Assembly: GCA_035508495.1 (NCBI GenBank)
Contig: DATJMX010000052.1
Location: 102,992-166,991 of the forward strand
Source of the DNA: Candidatus Binataceae bacterium
GTDB taxonomy: Bacteria > Desulfobacterota > Binatia > Binatales > Binataceae
Direction of reading: 5' to 3'
Length of the DNA: 64,000 nucleotides
The notes under the pieces are model-generated. The model did not search any database, had not been told where the DNA came from, and saw only the letters and a list, made by a program, of their open reading frames with translations. A program made the translations under genes and the position numbers. This document shows positions 1 to 8,397 of this stretch, in pieces; position 1 is the first letter of the stretch, and each line of letters starts with the position of its first letter.

Positions 1-1
1 C

Positions 2-1024
2 GAGCAGTTCGTGAAATTCAGACCAATCGTCGCTTACTGGATCTGGATCAGCCTGAGCGCCGTCCTCTTCGTTGCGGCGCTGACTCTGATGTTAACTGCT
101 GAGCTACCCATGCCGCTGGCCGCAATTGCGGCTGTTTTCGCGATTTCCTACTTGCCGGTCGATATTCACTTCGTGTTCGCGCAAATCCAGATTCCGCTGC
201 TGTTCCTATTCGTTCTAGTCATGCGAGAACTCCGGCAAAATCGCCAGGACACTGCTGGTTCGATCCTGGCCTTGGCCGGACTGCTGAAGATCTTTCCGAT
301 GCTTCTGATTATCTACTTCGTATCCGATCGGCGATGGAAAGGGGTCGCATGCGCCGGACTCGTATTTGTCTTCGGGTTTGTTCTCAGCATGCTGCTCATG
401 GGACGCGATGCACTCGACTTCTTCGGGGCGTTCGTACGTACGGCGCTTCCGGGTCACGGTGCGCCGATCCTGCCGATCGTGAGCATCCCGGGAGCCTATT
501 TCAGATTTTACGAATTCTTCAGCACCAAGGCGGACATAAGGGCACACCACCTTGGATCACTAACGTTTGTAAGTACATTGACGAACCTGCTCGTTCTCGC
601 CTTGGCGCTGCGGGCGGCTCTGCGACTGCGAGAGCGGGGAAAATCACTCGAGCCGGCCTTTGGTCTGTTGATCACGACGACGGTGCTAGTCACACCGATC
701 GCATGGCCGCATTATATGGTGCTGCTCCTGATACCCCTTGCACAATTGGCATTTGCAGCTTATCGCGGCACGGCCACCCGCCTGGCGATCGCTCTTGGCA
801 TCGCCGCATATCTGCTGGCTGACGTCGCGATCGAATTATCTCGTATTGAGTATTATGTGTATGGGCATCAAGTTCTGGCCGATCAGATATCTGAGGGCTT
901 GTTTTGGTCAGTAGTGCTCACGTTCGCTGCGTCATATGTAATGATCCTACAAGACTCGCGAAGAGAACCGAGTACAGACACGGCGGCGCTCACTCAATCG
1001 TCGCACGCAGCTAGTCCTGCATAA
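2..1024 (+). CDS. GT87-type polyprenyl-mannose-dependent membrane glycosyltransferase, 5' end cut by window edge
   Basis: This multi-pass membrane protein matches its downstream neighbour (1105-2439) through most of its length, so I place it in the glycosyltransferase family 87/DUF2029 group. Known members transfer mannose from polyprenyl-phosphate-mannose on the outer face of the inner membrane. A GTG at 11 could serve as a start, but the frame is open back to the window edge. The residues before it (E-Q-F-V-K-F) align with E-P-L-S-H-F in the internal part of the neighbour, so about 100 N-terminal residues probably lie outside the window. Shared landmarks are the WIWI motif, a REL-x5-TAG segment and the WPHYMVLLLIP motif near the C terminus. 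It is followed 80 bp later by its paralogue. Substrate and acceptor are not visible. Confidence 0.75.
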   Translation, partial: EQFVKFRPIVAYWIWISLSAVLFVAALTLMLTAELPMPLAAIAAVFAISYLPVDIHFVFAQIQIPLLFLFVLVMRELRQNRQDTAGSILALAGLLKIFPMLLIIYFVSDRRWKGVACAGLVFVFGFVLSMLLMGRDALDFFGAFVRTALPGHGAPILPIVSIPGAYFRFYEFFSTKADIRAHHLGSLTFVSTLTNLLVLALALRAALRLRERGKSLEPAFGLLITTTVLVTPIAWPHYMVLLLIPLAQLAFAAYRGTATRLAIALGIAAYLLADVAIELSRIEYYVYGHQVLADQISEGLFWSVVLTFAASYVMILQDSRREPSTDTAALTQSSHAASPA

Positions 1025-1104
1025 CCGATTCGTCCAACCGGGCGCGACTGACCTCGTTGCGGTAGCGACGCCCGTTTAGTACGGCTTGTTCGGAGTTTTC
1101 GGCG

Positions 1105-2439
1105 ATGGACGATAACATTGCGAAGGCACGGTCTCGATTCTGGCAAATAGTGAATCGGCCGGAAGCGGCCGCACTTGCTATTGTCGTCGCGATTATCTGG
1201 GCTTACCGCGCAATTTGGATCGAGCGCCCGCTCGATATAATTAGACTAGACTTCTCATGTTACTACACGTGGGCGATTGCCGCTCGACGCCATATTAATG
1301 CATATCAGAACGACCTTACCCTACTAGGGCTTCATAATGGGGCAATAATCGGTCCAGTCACGCGATCGAATTACCCTCCGACGTTCCTTCTGCTATCGGA
1401 ACCGCTTTCGCATTTTGCGCCGACTAACGCTCACTGGATCTGGATCATCATGAGCGTCGCGCTGCTCATCGCGGCGACCGTGATTCTACTGGCTGACGAT
1501 CTGCCCCCGTACTTGATCGCCATCGCCGTTTCGTTGTCGTTCTTGTATAGCCCGACTTATGTTCATTTCGAATTCGGGCAGGCGCAGATACTGATAATGT
1601 TCCTGCTGATCCTGGTTCTGCGCGAACTCGAGCGCGATCGCGAAATCACTGCGGGCTTGATTCTCGCCTTCGCGGGATTGTTGAAGGGATATCCGCTATT
1701 CATGGCGCTTTACTTTCTTTGCGATCATCGCTGGCGTGCGCTCGCTGCGATGGCAGTCGCGGTGATGTTCGGATTCATGCTGACGGTAGTTATCCTGGGC
1801 CCGTGGTCGCTCGGCTTTTTCGCACGACTTCCCAGAGCAATCACCGCCGGAGCAGGGGTGCCGATGCTGCCGATCGTCAGTATCGCGGGCACGATCTGGC
1901 GCTGGTTCGGGTACTTCGTGAGCCCGGCAAACGCGAAGTCGCGCTTCGCACTATTGATTCATTTCATCGCAACGGCGTTGGACCTGTGCATTTTCGGCTG
2001 GGTGGTGATTGTGACCCTGCGGCTTCGCGCGCGAGGCATCGATCCTCGCAGCGCCTTCGGGCTGCTGATCCCGACGATGGTGCTGCTGATACCCGGCGCC
2101 TGGCCGCATTATATGGTCCTGCTGCTGATCCCCTTTGGACAACTCGCGATCGCCGCCTATCGGGGAGAGGCGCCCCGATTGGCGATCGCATTCGGCATCG
2201 CAGCATTCGTCGTCGCCGAACTCGCCTATTCAGGCGGGTTCGTAATCTTCGACGCCGGCCATCCGGTGCTTGGAAATGTAGTGATGGAGGGGCTGTTCGT
2301 ATCGACGATACTTTCCTGGGGCGCCGCGTATGTCCTCGCCGCCGATCTGCTTAGCCGTCGCGCTTCGCCGGGTGTTCGGGATCGCTCCGCGGCTCCAAGA
2401 CAAGCTCAACCGCAGCCGTACGCGGCGGAGACTCGATGA
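1105..2439 (+). CDS. GT87/DUF2029-type membrane glycosyltransferase, full-length paralogue of upstream gene
   Basis: The 444-residue protein has about ten hydrophobic segments and an early acidic motif (LDFSCYYTW, near residue 48) that resembles the catalytic aspartate loop of GT87 mannosyltransferases. WPHYMVLLLIP near residue 333 is shared with the upstream copy. Family knowledge predicts use of a polyprenyl-phospho-mannose donor. Genes for GDP-mannose synthesis (3216-5654) lie just downstream, which fits. The homologous part ends near residue 415. The last ~29 residues are arginine/proline-rich and are encoded opposite the 3' end of the SDR gene at 2351-3100, giving an 89-bp antiparallel overlap. 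That tail may be a read-through extension with no structural role. Acceptor unknown. Confidence 0.8.
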   Translation: MDDNIAKARSRFWQIVNRPEAAALAIVVAIIWAYRAIWIERPLDIIRLDFSCYYTWAIAARRHINAYQNDLTLLGLHNGAIIGPVTRSNYPPTFLLLSEPLSHFAPTNAHWIWIIMSVALLIAATVILLADDLPPYLIAIAVSLSFLYSPTYVHFEFGQAQILIMFLLILVLRELERDREITAGLILAFAGLLKGYPLFMALYFLCDHRWRALAAMAVAVMFGFMLTVVILGPWSLGFFARLPRAITAGAGVPMLPIVSIAGTIWRWFGYFVSPANAKSRFALLIHFIATALDLCIFGWVVIVTLRLRARGIDPRSAFGLLIPTMVLLIPGAWPHYMVLLLIPFGQLAIAAYRGEAPRLAIAFGIAAFVVAELAYSGGFVIFDAGHPVLGNVVMEGLFVSTILSWGAAYVLAADLLSRRASPGVRDRSAAPRQAQPQPYAAETR

Positions 2440-3100
2440 TTTGCATGATCGCAGTGGCGATGTCTTCGGCCGCCATCATCGCCGAGCGATCGATGCGCTT
2501 GTTGTTCGGAATCAGCGGAGTATCGACGAGGCCGGGGACGATCACGGACAGCCTAACATTCGCCGGACGGAGTTCCGCGAAAGCGGCGTGCGTGAAAGCG
2601 ATGAGTCCAGCTTTGGTCGCGGCATAAACCGATTCTCCAGCAGGAAGGCGGCGCGCCGAGGCGGATGCGATATTGACGATCGTGCCGCCGCCCGGCGCCG
2701 CACTCATCTTCGCCGCGACCAGGCGCGTGAGCGCAATCGGCGCGCGCAAGTTGAGCGCGATCATTCGATCGATCTCAGTTTGCCGCAGCTTCATGAGCGG
2801 CGTGCGCGGCGGTGCCCATCCCGCATTGTTGACCAGGACGTCGATTCGCCCGAAGCAATCGAAGGCGACACCGACGAGATCGTCGGCCGCGTCCTCGGCC
2901 GTAAGATCGATCAGCGCGATGAGCGAACGAGCGGGCTCGAGTCCCGAGAGACGCCGCGTTTCTTCGAGCTCTTCGCGCGTGCGCGCCGCGATGCATAGCG
3001 AGAACCCGGCATGCGCCAGTGCCACCGCGATCGCGCGCCCAATGCCGCGACCCGCGCCGGTTACGATCGCGACACGATGCTCGTGCTTCGGGTTATTCAT
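2351..3100 (-). CDS. Short-chain dehydrogenase/reductase
   Basis: A 249-residue classical SDR. The N-terminal Rossmann motif VTGAGRGIGRAI binds NAD(P), NNAG marks the central strand, the catalytic serine lies in NIASAS and the Tyr/Lys pair in YAATK. I chose the ATG at 3100 because homology begins immediately after it; an upstream extension to 3196 adds only a low-complexity arm. Such enzymes oxidise or reduce hydroxyl/carbonyl groups, and the substrate cannot be told from sequence. It is convergent with the GT87 gene, overlapping it by 89 bp at the stop. It is divergent from phosphomannomutase, with 115 bp between the two start codons. Confidence 0.85.
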   Translation of the reverse strand: MNNPKHEHRVAIVTGAGRGIGRAIAVALAHAGFSLCIAARTREELEETRRLSGLEPARSLIALIDLTAEDAADDLVGVAFDCFGRIDVLVNNAGWAPPRTPLMKLRQTEIDRMIALNLRAPIALTRLVAAKMSAAPGGGTIVNIASASARRLPAGESVYAATKAGLIAFTHAAFAELRPANVRLSVIVPGLVDTPLIPNNKRIDRSAMMAAEDIATAIMQIIESPPRTAAVELVLEPRSDPEHPAKRDG

Positions 3101-3215
3101 GACGTAATCAAAGGGCGCCTGCGAGCGAGCCGCACTTGCGCTCGGCGCGATCGTCGCACAGACTTGGCACATCATAATGAGGCGCACGGCGGCCATCCAT
3201 CAACCACCGCAACTT

Positions 3216-4571
3216 ATGAATCCGCAGGTATTTCGCGAATATGACATCCGCGGCGTAGTCGAAAACGATTTCGATGACGACTTCGTCGTAAACCTCGGCC
3301 GCGCCTACGCGACGATCCTGACGCGCGCCGGCAAGCGCACGATCACCCTCGGCCGCGATTGCCGCCTCAGCTCCGACGCGCTGCGCGATTTGCTGCTGGA
3401 AGGTATCCTCGCCGGCGGGATCAACGTGGTCGATATCGGAGTCGTGCCCACGCCCCTGCTCTACTTCTCGATGCTCCATTGGCAGATGGACGGCGGCGCG
3501 ATGATAACCGGCAGTCACAACGCCGCCGAGTACAATGGCTTCAAGCTGGGTGTCGGCACGACGACGATTCACGGCGCGCAGATCCAGGCGTTGCGCGAGA
3601 TCATCGAGGCTGGCGATTACGTAAAGGCCGCGGCGCCGGGAAAGCTGAGCGCGCGGCCGGTAATCCCCGATTACACGAATTACATCACGTCACGATTTCA
3701 CTTTCGCAACGGCCTGAAAGTCGCCGTCGACGGCGGCAACGGATGCGGCGCCGCCGTCGCGGTGCCGATCATGAAACAGCTCGGCATCGAGGTTATCGAG
3801 CTCTACACCGAGATGGACGGGCGCTTCCCGAATCATCATCCCGATCCCACCGTCGAGGAGAATATGCGCGATCTCGTCGCGGCCGTGCGCGACAATGCAG
3901 CGATTGTCGGGATCGCATACGACGGCGACGCCGATCGAATCGGCGCGGTCGACGAGAACGGACGCATCGTATGGGGCGACGAGTTGATGGTCGCATTCTC
4001 GCGCGCGATTTTGAAGGAACGCCCGGGCGCGGCGATCATCGGCGAAGTGAAATGCTCCCAGCGGATGTACGACGACATCGCGCATCACGGCGGCCGTCCG
4101 ATCATGTGGAAGACCGGCCACTCGCTGATCAAGAGCAAGCTGCGCGAGGAGCAGGCCGCGCTCGCCGGCGAGATGAGCGGGCACATGTTCTTCGCCGACC
4201 GCTACTACGGCTTCGACGACGGGGTTTACGCCTCGTTCCGGCTGCTCGAGATCATCAGCAATGAAAAGCGCGGCCTGGGCGAAATTCTCGGCGATCTACC
4301 GTCCAGCTATTTTACGCCCGAGATTCGCCTCGATTGCAGCGACGACAAGAAGTTCGACGTGGTGCGCCGCGCGAGCGAGTTTTTCAAATCGCAATACGAG
4401 ACGATCGACATCGACGGCGTGCGCGTGAACCTCGACGGCGGATGGGGCCTCGTGCGCGCGTCGAACACGCAGCCCGCCCTCGTTATGCGATTCGAAGCGA
4501 CCAGCCCCGAGCGGCTCGCCGAAATCCGTGCGACGTTCGAGCGCAAGCTGAAAGAGCTCGGCGCGTTCTGA
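3216..4571 (+). CDS. manB: Phosphomannomutase/phosphoglucomutase
   Basis: A 451-residue alpha-D-phosphohexomutase that interconverts mannose-6-P and mannose-1-P (often glucose phosphates too). It begins with the family signature FREYDIRG. The phosphoserine loop is TGSHNAAEYNGFK, the Mg-binding loop DGDADR, the sugar-recognition motif GEMSGHMFF and the C-terminal phosphate-binding loop RASNTQP. These are the four landmarks of AlgC/ManB-type enzymes in the expected order and spacing. I use the ATG at 3216 because the conserved fold starts at MNPQVFREYDIRG; an in-frame ATG at 3177 would add 13 unlikely residues. The guanylyltransferase gene follows after 6 bp, so the pair forms a GDP-mannose operon. 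Confidence 0.93.
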   Translation: MNPQVFREYDIRGVVENDFDDDFVVNLGRAYATILTRAGKRTITLGRDCRLSSDALRDLLLEGILAGGINVVDIGVVPTPLLYFSMLHWQMDGGAMITGSHNAAEYNGFKLGVGTTTIHGAQIQALREIIEAGDYVKAAAPGKLSARPVIPDYTNYITSRFHFRNGLKVAVDGGNGCGAAVAVPIMKQLGIEVIELYTEMDGRFPNHHPDPTVEENMRDLVAAVRDNAAIVGIAYDGDADRIGAVDENGRIVWGDELMVAFSRAILKERPGAAIIGEVKCSQRMYDDIAHHGGRPIMWKTGHSLIKSKLREEQAALAGEMSGHMFFADRYYGFDDGVYASFRLLEIISNEKRGLGEILGDLPSSYFTPEIRLDCSDDKKFDVVRRASEFFKSQYETIDIDGVRVNLDGGWGLVRASNTQPALVMRFEATSPERLAEIRATFERKLKELGAF

Positions 4572-4577
4572 TTTTCG

Positions 4578-5654
4578 ATGCCGCGAGCGAGCAAGCTTCT
4601 GGTTAACGCCACAGCCTCCGCGCTCATCATCGCGGGCGGGCGCGGCACTCGATTCTGGCCCGCGAGCCGCGAGGCGCGCCCCAAGCCGCTCTTCGCGCCC
4701 GATGGCAAAACGAGCCTGCTCGCGGAAACGATCGCGCGCCTGAGTCCTCTGATACAGCCGGAACGAATCTTCGTGCTGGTTGCCACCGCGCACGCGAAAC
4801 CGTTCCGCCGCGAGGTCACGGGACGAATCCCGTCGCGCAACCTGATCGTCGAGCCTGTCGGCCGCAACACCGCGGTTGCGATCGCATATGGCGCTGCAGT
4901 CATCAAGCGGCGACTCGGTCCCGGAACCATCGCGGTGATGCCGGCGGATCATATGATCACGCCCGCGCAGGGCTTTCGCGCCACGATCGCAAGCGCAATT
5001 CGCCTCGCCTCGGAGCGCAGCGCGATCGTTGTGATCGGCGTGCCTCCGACGCGGCCGGAGCCTGGCTTCGGCTATCAGCAAATCGGCGCTCCCGTGGGCG
5101 AAGGCTTCAAAGTAGCGCGATTCGTCGAGAAGCCCGCGCTCGCGCTCGCAGAGCGCATGGTTAAGTCCGGTAAGTACCTGTGGAACGCCGGGATGTTCGT
5201 CATGTCGAGTACGACGCTCGATGCCGAACTCGAAGCGCACGCACCCGCACTGAAAGTCGCAGCCGAGCGGCTCGCAAAATCGTCGAAAGCGATCGTCGAT
5301 CGCGAATATCCGAAGCTCAAGTTCGATTCGTTCGATCGCGTCGTCGCCGAGAAGAGCCGCAACGTGCTCGGCGTGCGAGCGCGCTTCGAATGGCACGACG
5401 TAGGCTCATGGGACGGCCTGATTACAGCGGTAAGCGGCGCCGGCAAATCGTTCGCGCGCGGCGAGGTAATCGCGATGGAAGCGGAGCGTTACCTCGCGCA
5501 CTCGCACTCGCGCCTGATGGTGCTGTTCGGCGTAAGCGACGTGATCGCAGTCGATACCGGAGACGCCATCTTGATCGCCCATCGCGAACATTCATCGCGC
5601 CTCGGCGAAGTAGTCAAGGAACTAGAACGCCGCGGCCTCCGCCGCTACTTGTAA
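4578..5654 (+). CDS. manC: Mannose-1-phosphate guanylyltransferase (GDP-mannose pyrophosphorylase)
   Basis: A 358-residue nucleotidyltransferase making GDP-mannose from GTP and mannose-1-P. The pyrophosphorylase signature AGGRGTRFWPASR is followed by RPKPL. Further landmarks are EPVGRNTA, MPADHMI, the FVEKP sugar-binding motif and WNAGMF. The protein stops after the pyrophosphorylase region and lacks the C-terminal cupin isomerase domain of bifunctional type II PMI/GMP enzymes, so it should be GMP-only. It is 6 bp downstream of phosphomannomutase and almost certainly co-transcribed. The product would feed polyprenyl-phosphate-mannose for the GT87 enzymes upstream or other mannose-containing polymers. 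Confidence 0.9.
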   Translation: MPRASKLLVNATASALIIAGGRGTRFWPASREARPKPLFAPDGKTSLLAETIARLSPLIQPERIFVLVATAHAKPFRREVTGRIPSRNLIVEPVGRNTAVAIAYGAAVIKRRLGPGTIAVMPADHMITPAQGFRATIASAIRLASERSAIVVIGVPPTRPEPGFGYQQIGAPVGEGFKVARFVEKPALALAERMVKSGKYLWNAGMFVMSSTTLDAELEAHAPALKVAAERLAKSSKAIVDREYPKLKFDSFDRVVAEKSRNVLGVRARFEWHDVGSWDGLITAVSGAGKSFARGEVIAMEAERYLAHSHSRLMVLFGVSDVIAVDTGDAILIAHREHSSRLGEVVKELERRGLRRYL

Positions 5655-5965
5655 ACGAACCTAGGACAACTTCGACTCGGCTTCGTTTCTGGTCTCCTTT
5701 CTCGCGCAGGAAGAACGAGGCGGCCTGTGCCGCTACATCTGAAACAGCTCTTATTAGGCGAAGTGGCGTTCGCTTCTGGTCGCCCTTCCCGTGCGGGAAG
5801 GGGTTAGGGGTTAGGTCGTATGTCTTTGACTTTACGAATCCAAAACCCAAAGATCGACCTGACCATCTTTCCCTTCCCGCACGAGAAGGGAAGGTTGGCC
5901 TGTCGACACTATCTGCAAAATCGTCGGTTGTTTCGCCTTCGACCTTGCAATGGACAGATTGGCAA
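5655..5965. repeat. Intergenic spacer with three related palindromic GC-rich elements
   Basis: This 311-bp spacer sits between convergent genes and has no supportable gene. It carries three diverged copies of a palindromic element. The clearest (5783-5802) is a perfect 9-bp inverted repeat, CCCTTCCCG against CGGGAAGGG, preceded by TTCTGGTCG. A second copy near 5687-5715 shows TTCTGGTCTCCTTTC with a degraded second arm. A third near 5871-5890 has CCCTTC/GAAGGG arms in a near-inverted context. Such elements recur between genes in many large genomes, often as short degenerate families, and could act as weak transcription barriers. There is no T-tract, so I do not call a terminator. Confidence 0.55.
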
Positions 5966-6436
5966 TCAGTCGATCGCCTGTGGATCGCACTTGAGCGCGA
6001 TCTGGCGTAGCTTGCTTTCGTAGTTGGAATCCTGGGCTGCGATTTCGTGCAGCACTTTCGCGGTTGCTGTATCGAAGGCCTCGAACTTGATCGCCGTGCG
6101 ATGCATGTCGTCGCCGAGCGTGCCCAGCTCATTGAGATCGCCGCTTAACCGGCCCCAGTCGTTCGAGCCCTCGTGTGCAACACCCGCCGGAGGACGCGCC
6201 CACGCGTTGCGATCGGCGAGGATCGATTTGAGCGACTTCAGGTGCTCGGCCTGATGCTCCGCGAGTTGCTCCACCGCGGATCGATCCTGCGGATAACGGC
6301 ACATCGCGGCATGCCGCCGCAGCCGATCCACCAGCGCTTCGATTCGTCCCGTCAGCTCCGCCAGCTCGATGCTGTCGTCCACATTGCCCGCCGCCGATGG
6401 GCGCAACCAGTCGAACAATCCCATAGCCGTCGCCAT
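5966..6436 (-). CDS. Hypothetical small, predicted all-helical cytosolic protein
   Basis: A 156-residue protein with no signal peptide or membrane segment. Composition and heptad-like spacing suggest a helical bundle. A stretch around residues 45-75 is rich in His/Glu/Gln (EQLAEHQAEHLKSL) and could bind metal in a ferritin- or hemerythrin-like way, but I do not see a convincing family motif. The start could be the ATG at 6436, where a GGGGGAG is very close, or an in-frame ATG at 6424. It is isolated: convergent with the guanylyltransferase across the repeat spacer and divergent from the AHSA1 gene. Function unknown. Confidence 0.6.
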   Translation of the reverse strand: MATAMGLFDWLRPSAAGNVDDSIELAELTGRIEALVDRLRRHAAMCRYPQDRSAVEQLAEHQAEHLKSLKSILADRNAWARPPAGVAHEGSNDWGRLSGDLNELGTLGDDMHRTAIKFEAFDTATAKVLHEIAAQDSNYESKLRQIALKCDPQAID

Positions 6437-6578
6437 GCTCCCCCGTCATTGGCCTCGAATTGCGCGCGGCCCTCGACGCGCGCTCAAGCCACTTCGCGAG
6501 TTTACGTATCGGGATTGAGATACATCCGCAAGAGCAGGCGGTTGATTGACGATTCGCGATCCCATAGGTTGTTACTTA

Positions 6579-6588
6579 ACCAATTGGT
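6579..6588. promoter_or_regulatory. Palindromic operator candidate ahead of the AHSA1-type gene
   Basis: ACCAATTGGT is a perfect 10-bp palindrome in an AT-rich segment, 30 bp before the GTG start at 6618. SRPBCC/AHSA1 genes are often paired with a small winged-helix repressor, but none is adjacent here, so the binding protein is unknown. The position fits an operator between a promoter and the AGGAG ribosome site at 6607-6611. Confidence 0.35.
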
Positions 6589-6617
6589 AAAATACATGGA
6601 TTCGCAGGAGACTTGAC

Positions 6618-7139
6618 GTGCCGAAGGAAATGAAAATTACAAGCCGCGACGAGCTCGATGATCGCAGCCTCGTCATCACGCGCACCTTCGACGCGCCGCG
6701 CGAGCTGGTCTTCGACGCCTTCACCGATCCCAAGCGCATCGCGAGCTGGTGGGGTCCGCGAGGCTGCACGGTAGTTTCCTGCGAAATGGATCTGAAAGTC
6801 GGCGGCTCATGGTCCATCGCGATGCGCTCGCGGCGCGTCCTCGACAACTACAACCATCGCTATGGCGGCACCGGCGACGGCGACTGGATCGTCGAGCGTC
6901 AGCGCGGTGGGTATCGCGAAATCGTCAAGCCCGAGCGCCTCGTCTTCACTTACACGTTCCTCGACCAAGCCGGGCAGCCGATTCACGAAACTCTCGTCAC
7001 GATCACGCTTAGCGACGAACGCGGCAAAACCAAGCTGATGCTGCATCAGGCGAGCTTCGAGAGCAGCTCGGTCTGCGACGATCACGTGACAGGATGGAAC
7101 GAGGCGCTCGATCGTATGAGCGAGGCGCTCGCCGCCTAG
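6618..7139 (+). CDS. SRPBCC domain protein, AHSA1 (activator of Hsp90 ATPase homologue 1-like) family
   Basis: A 173-residue single-domain helix-grip protein. The family signature is plain: RTFDAPRELVFDAFTDP near the N terminus, then WWGPRG, a central beta region with VFTYTF, and GWNEALDRM in the C-terminal helix. Members bind hydrophobic ligands; most have no known reaction. It starts at GTG 6618 behind a good AGGAG site. A perfect palindrome at 6579-6588 suggests regulated expression. Its TAG stop shares a CTAG tetranucleotide with the TAG stop of the convergent zincin gene. Confidence 0.88.
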   Translation: MPKEMKITSRDELDDRSLVITRTFDAPRELVFDAFTDPKRIASWWGPRGCTVVSCEMDLKVGGSWSIAMRSRRVLDNYNHRYGGTGDGDWIVERQRGGYREIVKPERLVFTYTFLDQAGQPIHETLVTITLSDERGKTKLMLHQASFESSSVCDDHVTGWNEALDRMSEALAA

Positions 7140-7771
7140 TCGCCGGGATCGGAGTACAGGGTGCCGAGCGCGAGTTGCTGCGGCTCCTGCGGCGGCGTGA
7201 GCAGCGCGCGCACGAGGGACGATTCGCGCTTGAAAAATCCCGCAGTATGAAACGAATCGCCAAGCCTCAGCAGCGAGTAGTCGAGGTAGTGCCCGACCTC
7301 GTGCATCAGCGTGCGCAGGAACGTGCGCGGCTTGACGACGTCATGACGCTGCGCCGTGCGCATCCAGAGGATGATGTTCGGCGGCGTGCGCCTCACGCGA
7401 TCGTAAGGATAGAAGAGCCCGTGCAATTCGCCGCGCGCGTTATGCGGCCGCACGCCTCGCACCTGCACCTCGACGGGCGGCACACCCAGCAGCCGGCACA
7501 CCTCGGCCGCGAGCGCGCGCGCATGCGGTCCGATGCGCGCGACTTCCTCGCTTTCGAGCGCGGTCATCAGCGCCGTCAGGATTCGCCGCGCGCCCGGACT
7601 CGGCGCCAGGTCGAAATGATCGATTGCGTCGCTGCTTAGATAGATGCGCTTCTGATGGCCCGAGAGCCGGTGAAAATACGCCGGCAGATTCGACTTTGGT
7701 CTCGCGACCGTACTGGTAGCCACCGCCACCTCCGTCCCCCACTTCCTGCGGACCTTCCGCTTCCTTATCAT
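7136..7771 (-). CDS. Predicted zincin-type metallopeptidase-like protein
   Basis: The 211-residue protein contains HEVGHYLDY (an HExxH zinc site in a helix) near residue 160, typical of zinc metallopeptidases. The motif is followed by a segment with SFHTAGFFKRESSL. There is no signal peptide or membrane helix, so it is probably cytosolic. No third zinc ligand is certain. I place the start at ATG 7771; a TTG at 7795 would overlap upstream sequence. Only 29 bp separate this start from the divergent ATG at 7801, so the promoters must overlap or lie inside the opposing genes. Specific substrate unknown. Confidence 0.65.
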   Translation of the reverse strand: MIRKRKVRRKWGTEVAVATSTVARPKSNLPAYFHRLSGHQKRIYLSSDAIDHFDLAPSPGARRILTALMTALESEEVARIGPHARALAAEVCRLLGVPPVEVQVRGVRPHNARGELHGLFYPYDRVRRTPPNIILWMRTAQRHDVVKPRTFLRTLMHEVGHYLDYSLLRLGDSFHTAGFFKRESSLVRALLTPPQEPQQLALGTLYSDPGD

Positions 7772-7800
7772 CCATGGAGTCGAGCCGAGGGGCAATCGCG

Positions 7801-8283
7801 ATGGAACTCAAGACTGTGGAAATCGTTAAACCTGCCGATGCCAACGTGATTGTCGGCCAGGCGCATTTCATCAAAACCGTCGAGGACGTTTACGAGGCCC
7901 TGGTACAGGCCGTGCCCGGAATCAAGTTCGGCGTGGCATTCAACGAAGCCTCGGGTCCCTGCCTGATTCGACATACCGGAACCGATGCGGCGCTCGAGCG
8001 CGCCGCGATCGATGCGGCCTCGGCAATTGCGGCGGGGCACGTCTTCGTCGTCATGCTCGGCAATGCGTTCCCGGTCAACGTGCTCAATCAAATCAAGTCG
8101 GTGACGGAGGTCTGCACGATTTTCTGCGCCACGGCGAATCCGCTGAAGCTGGTCGTCGTAGAAGAAGATGGAGCCCGCGGCGTGATCGGCGTTATCGACG
8201 GCAGCTCGCCCAAGGGCGTCGAGGGCGAGGCGGAAGAGACGGAGCGGCGCGCGATGCTGCGCCGGTTCGGCTACAAGCAGTAG
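7801..8283 (+). CDS. Adenosine-specific kinase family protein (DUF355/COG1839)
   Basis: The 160-residue protein matches the compact Adenosine_kin family. Family-typical stretches include KFGVAFNEASGPCLIRHTG in the first half, the glycine/alanine-rich AAGHVFVVML, FPVNVLNQIK and a C-terminal GVIDGSSPKG. Archaeal members are described as adenosine-specific kinases, although the bacterial role is not established. I chose ATG 7801 (behind GAGGGG) over 7774 because conservation begins with MELKTVEI. It is divergent from the zincin gene. Confidence is high for the family and low for the reaction in this organism. Confidence 0.8.
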   Translation: MELKTVEIVKPADANVIVGQAHFIKTVEDVYEALVQAVPGIKFGVAFNEASGPCLIRHTGTDAALERAAIDAASAIAAGHVFVVMLGNAFPVNVLNQIKSVTEVCTIFCATANPLKLVVVEEDGARGVIGVIDGSSPKGVEGEAEETERRAMLRRFGYKQ

Positions 8284-8397
8284 GCGCACTGCACCGGCGA
8301 TGGACCACACGGTGCGCCGCGGCTAGCCTTGAGCTTGTGAACGGCGCGGATTTTCCTCATACGCGCGCGGCGCCATGAGCCGCGGCGAGGGCGGCGG

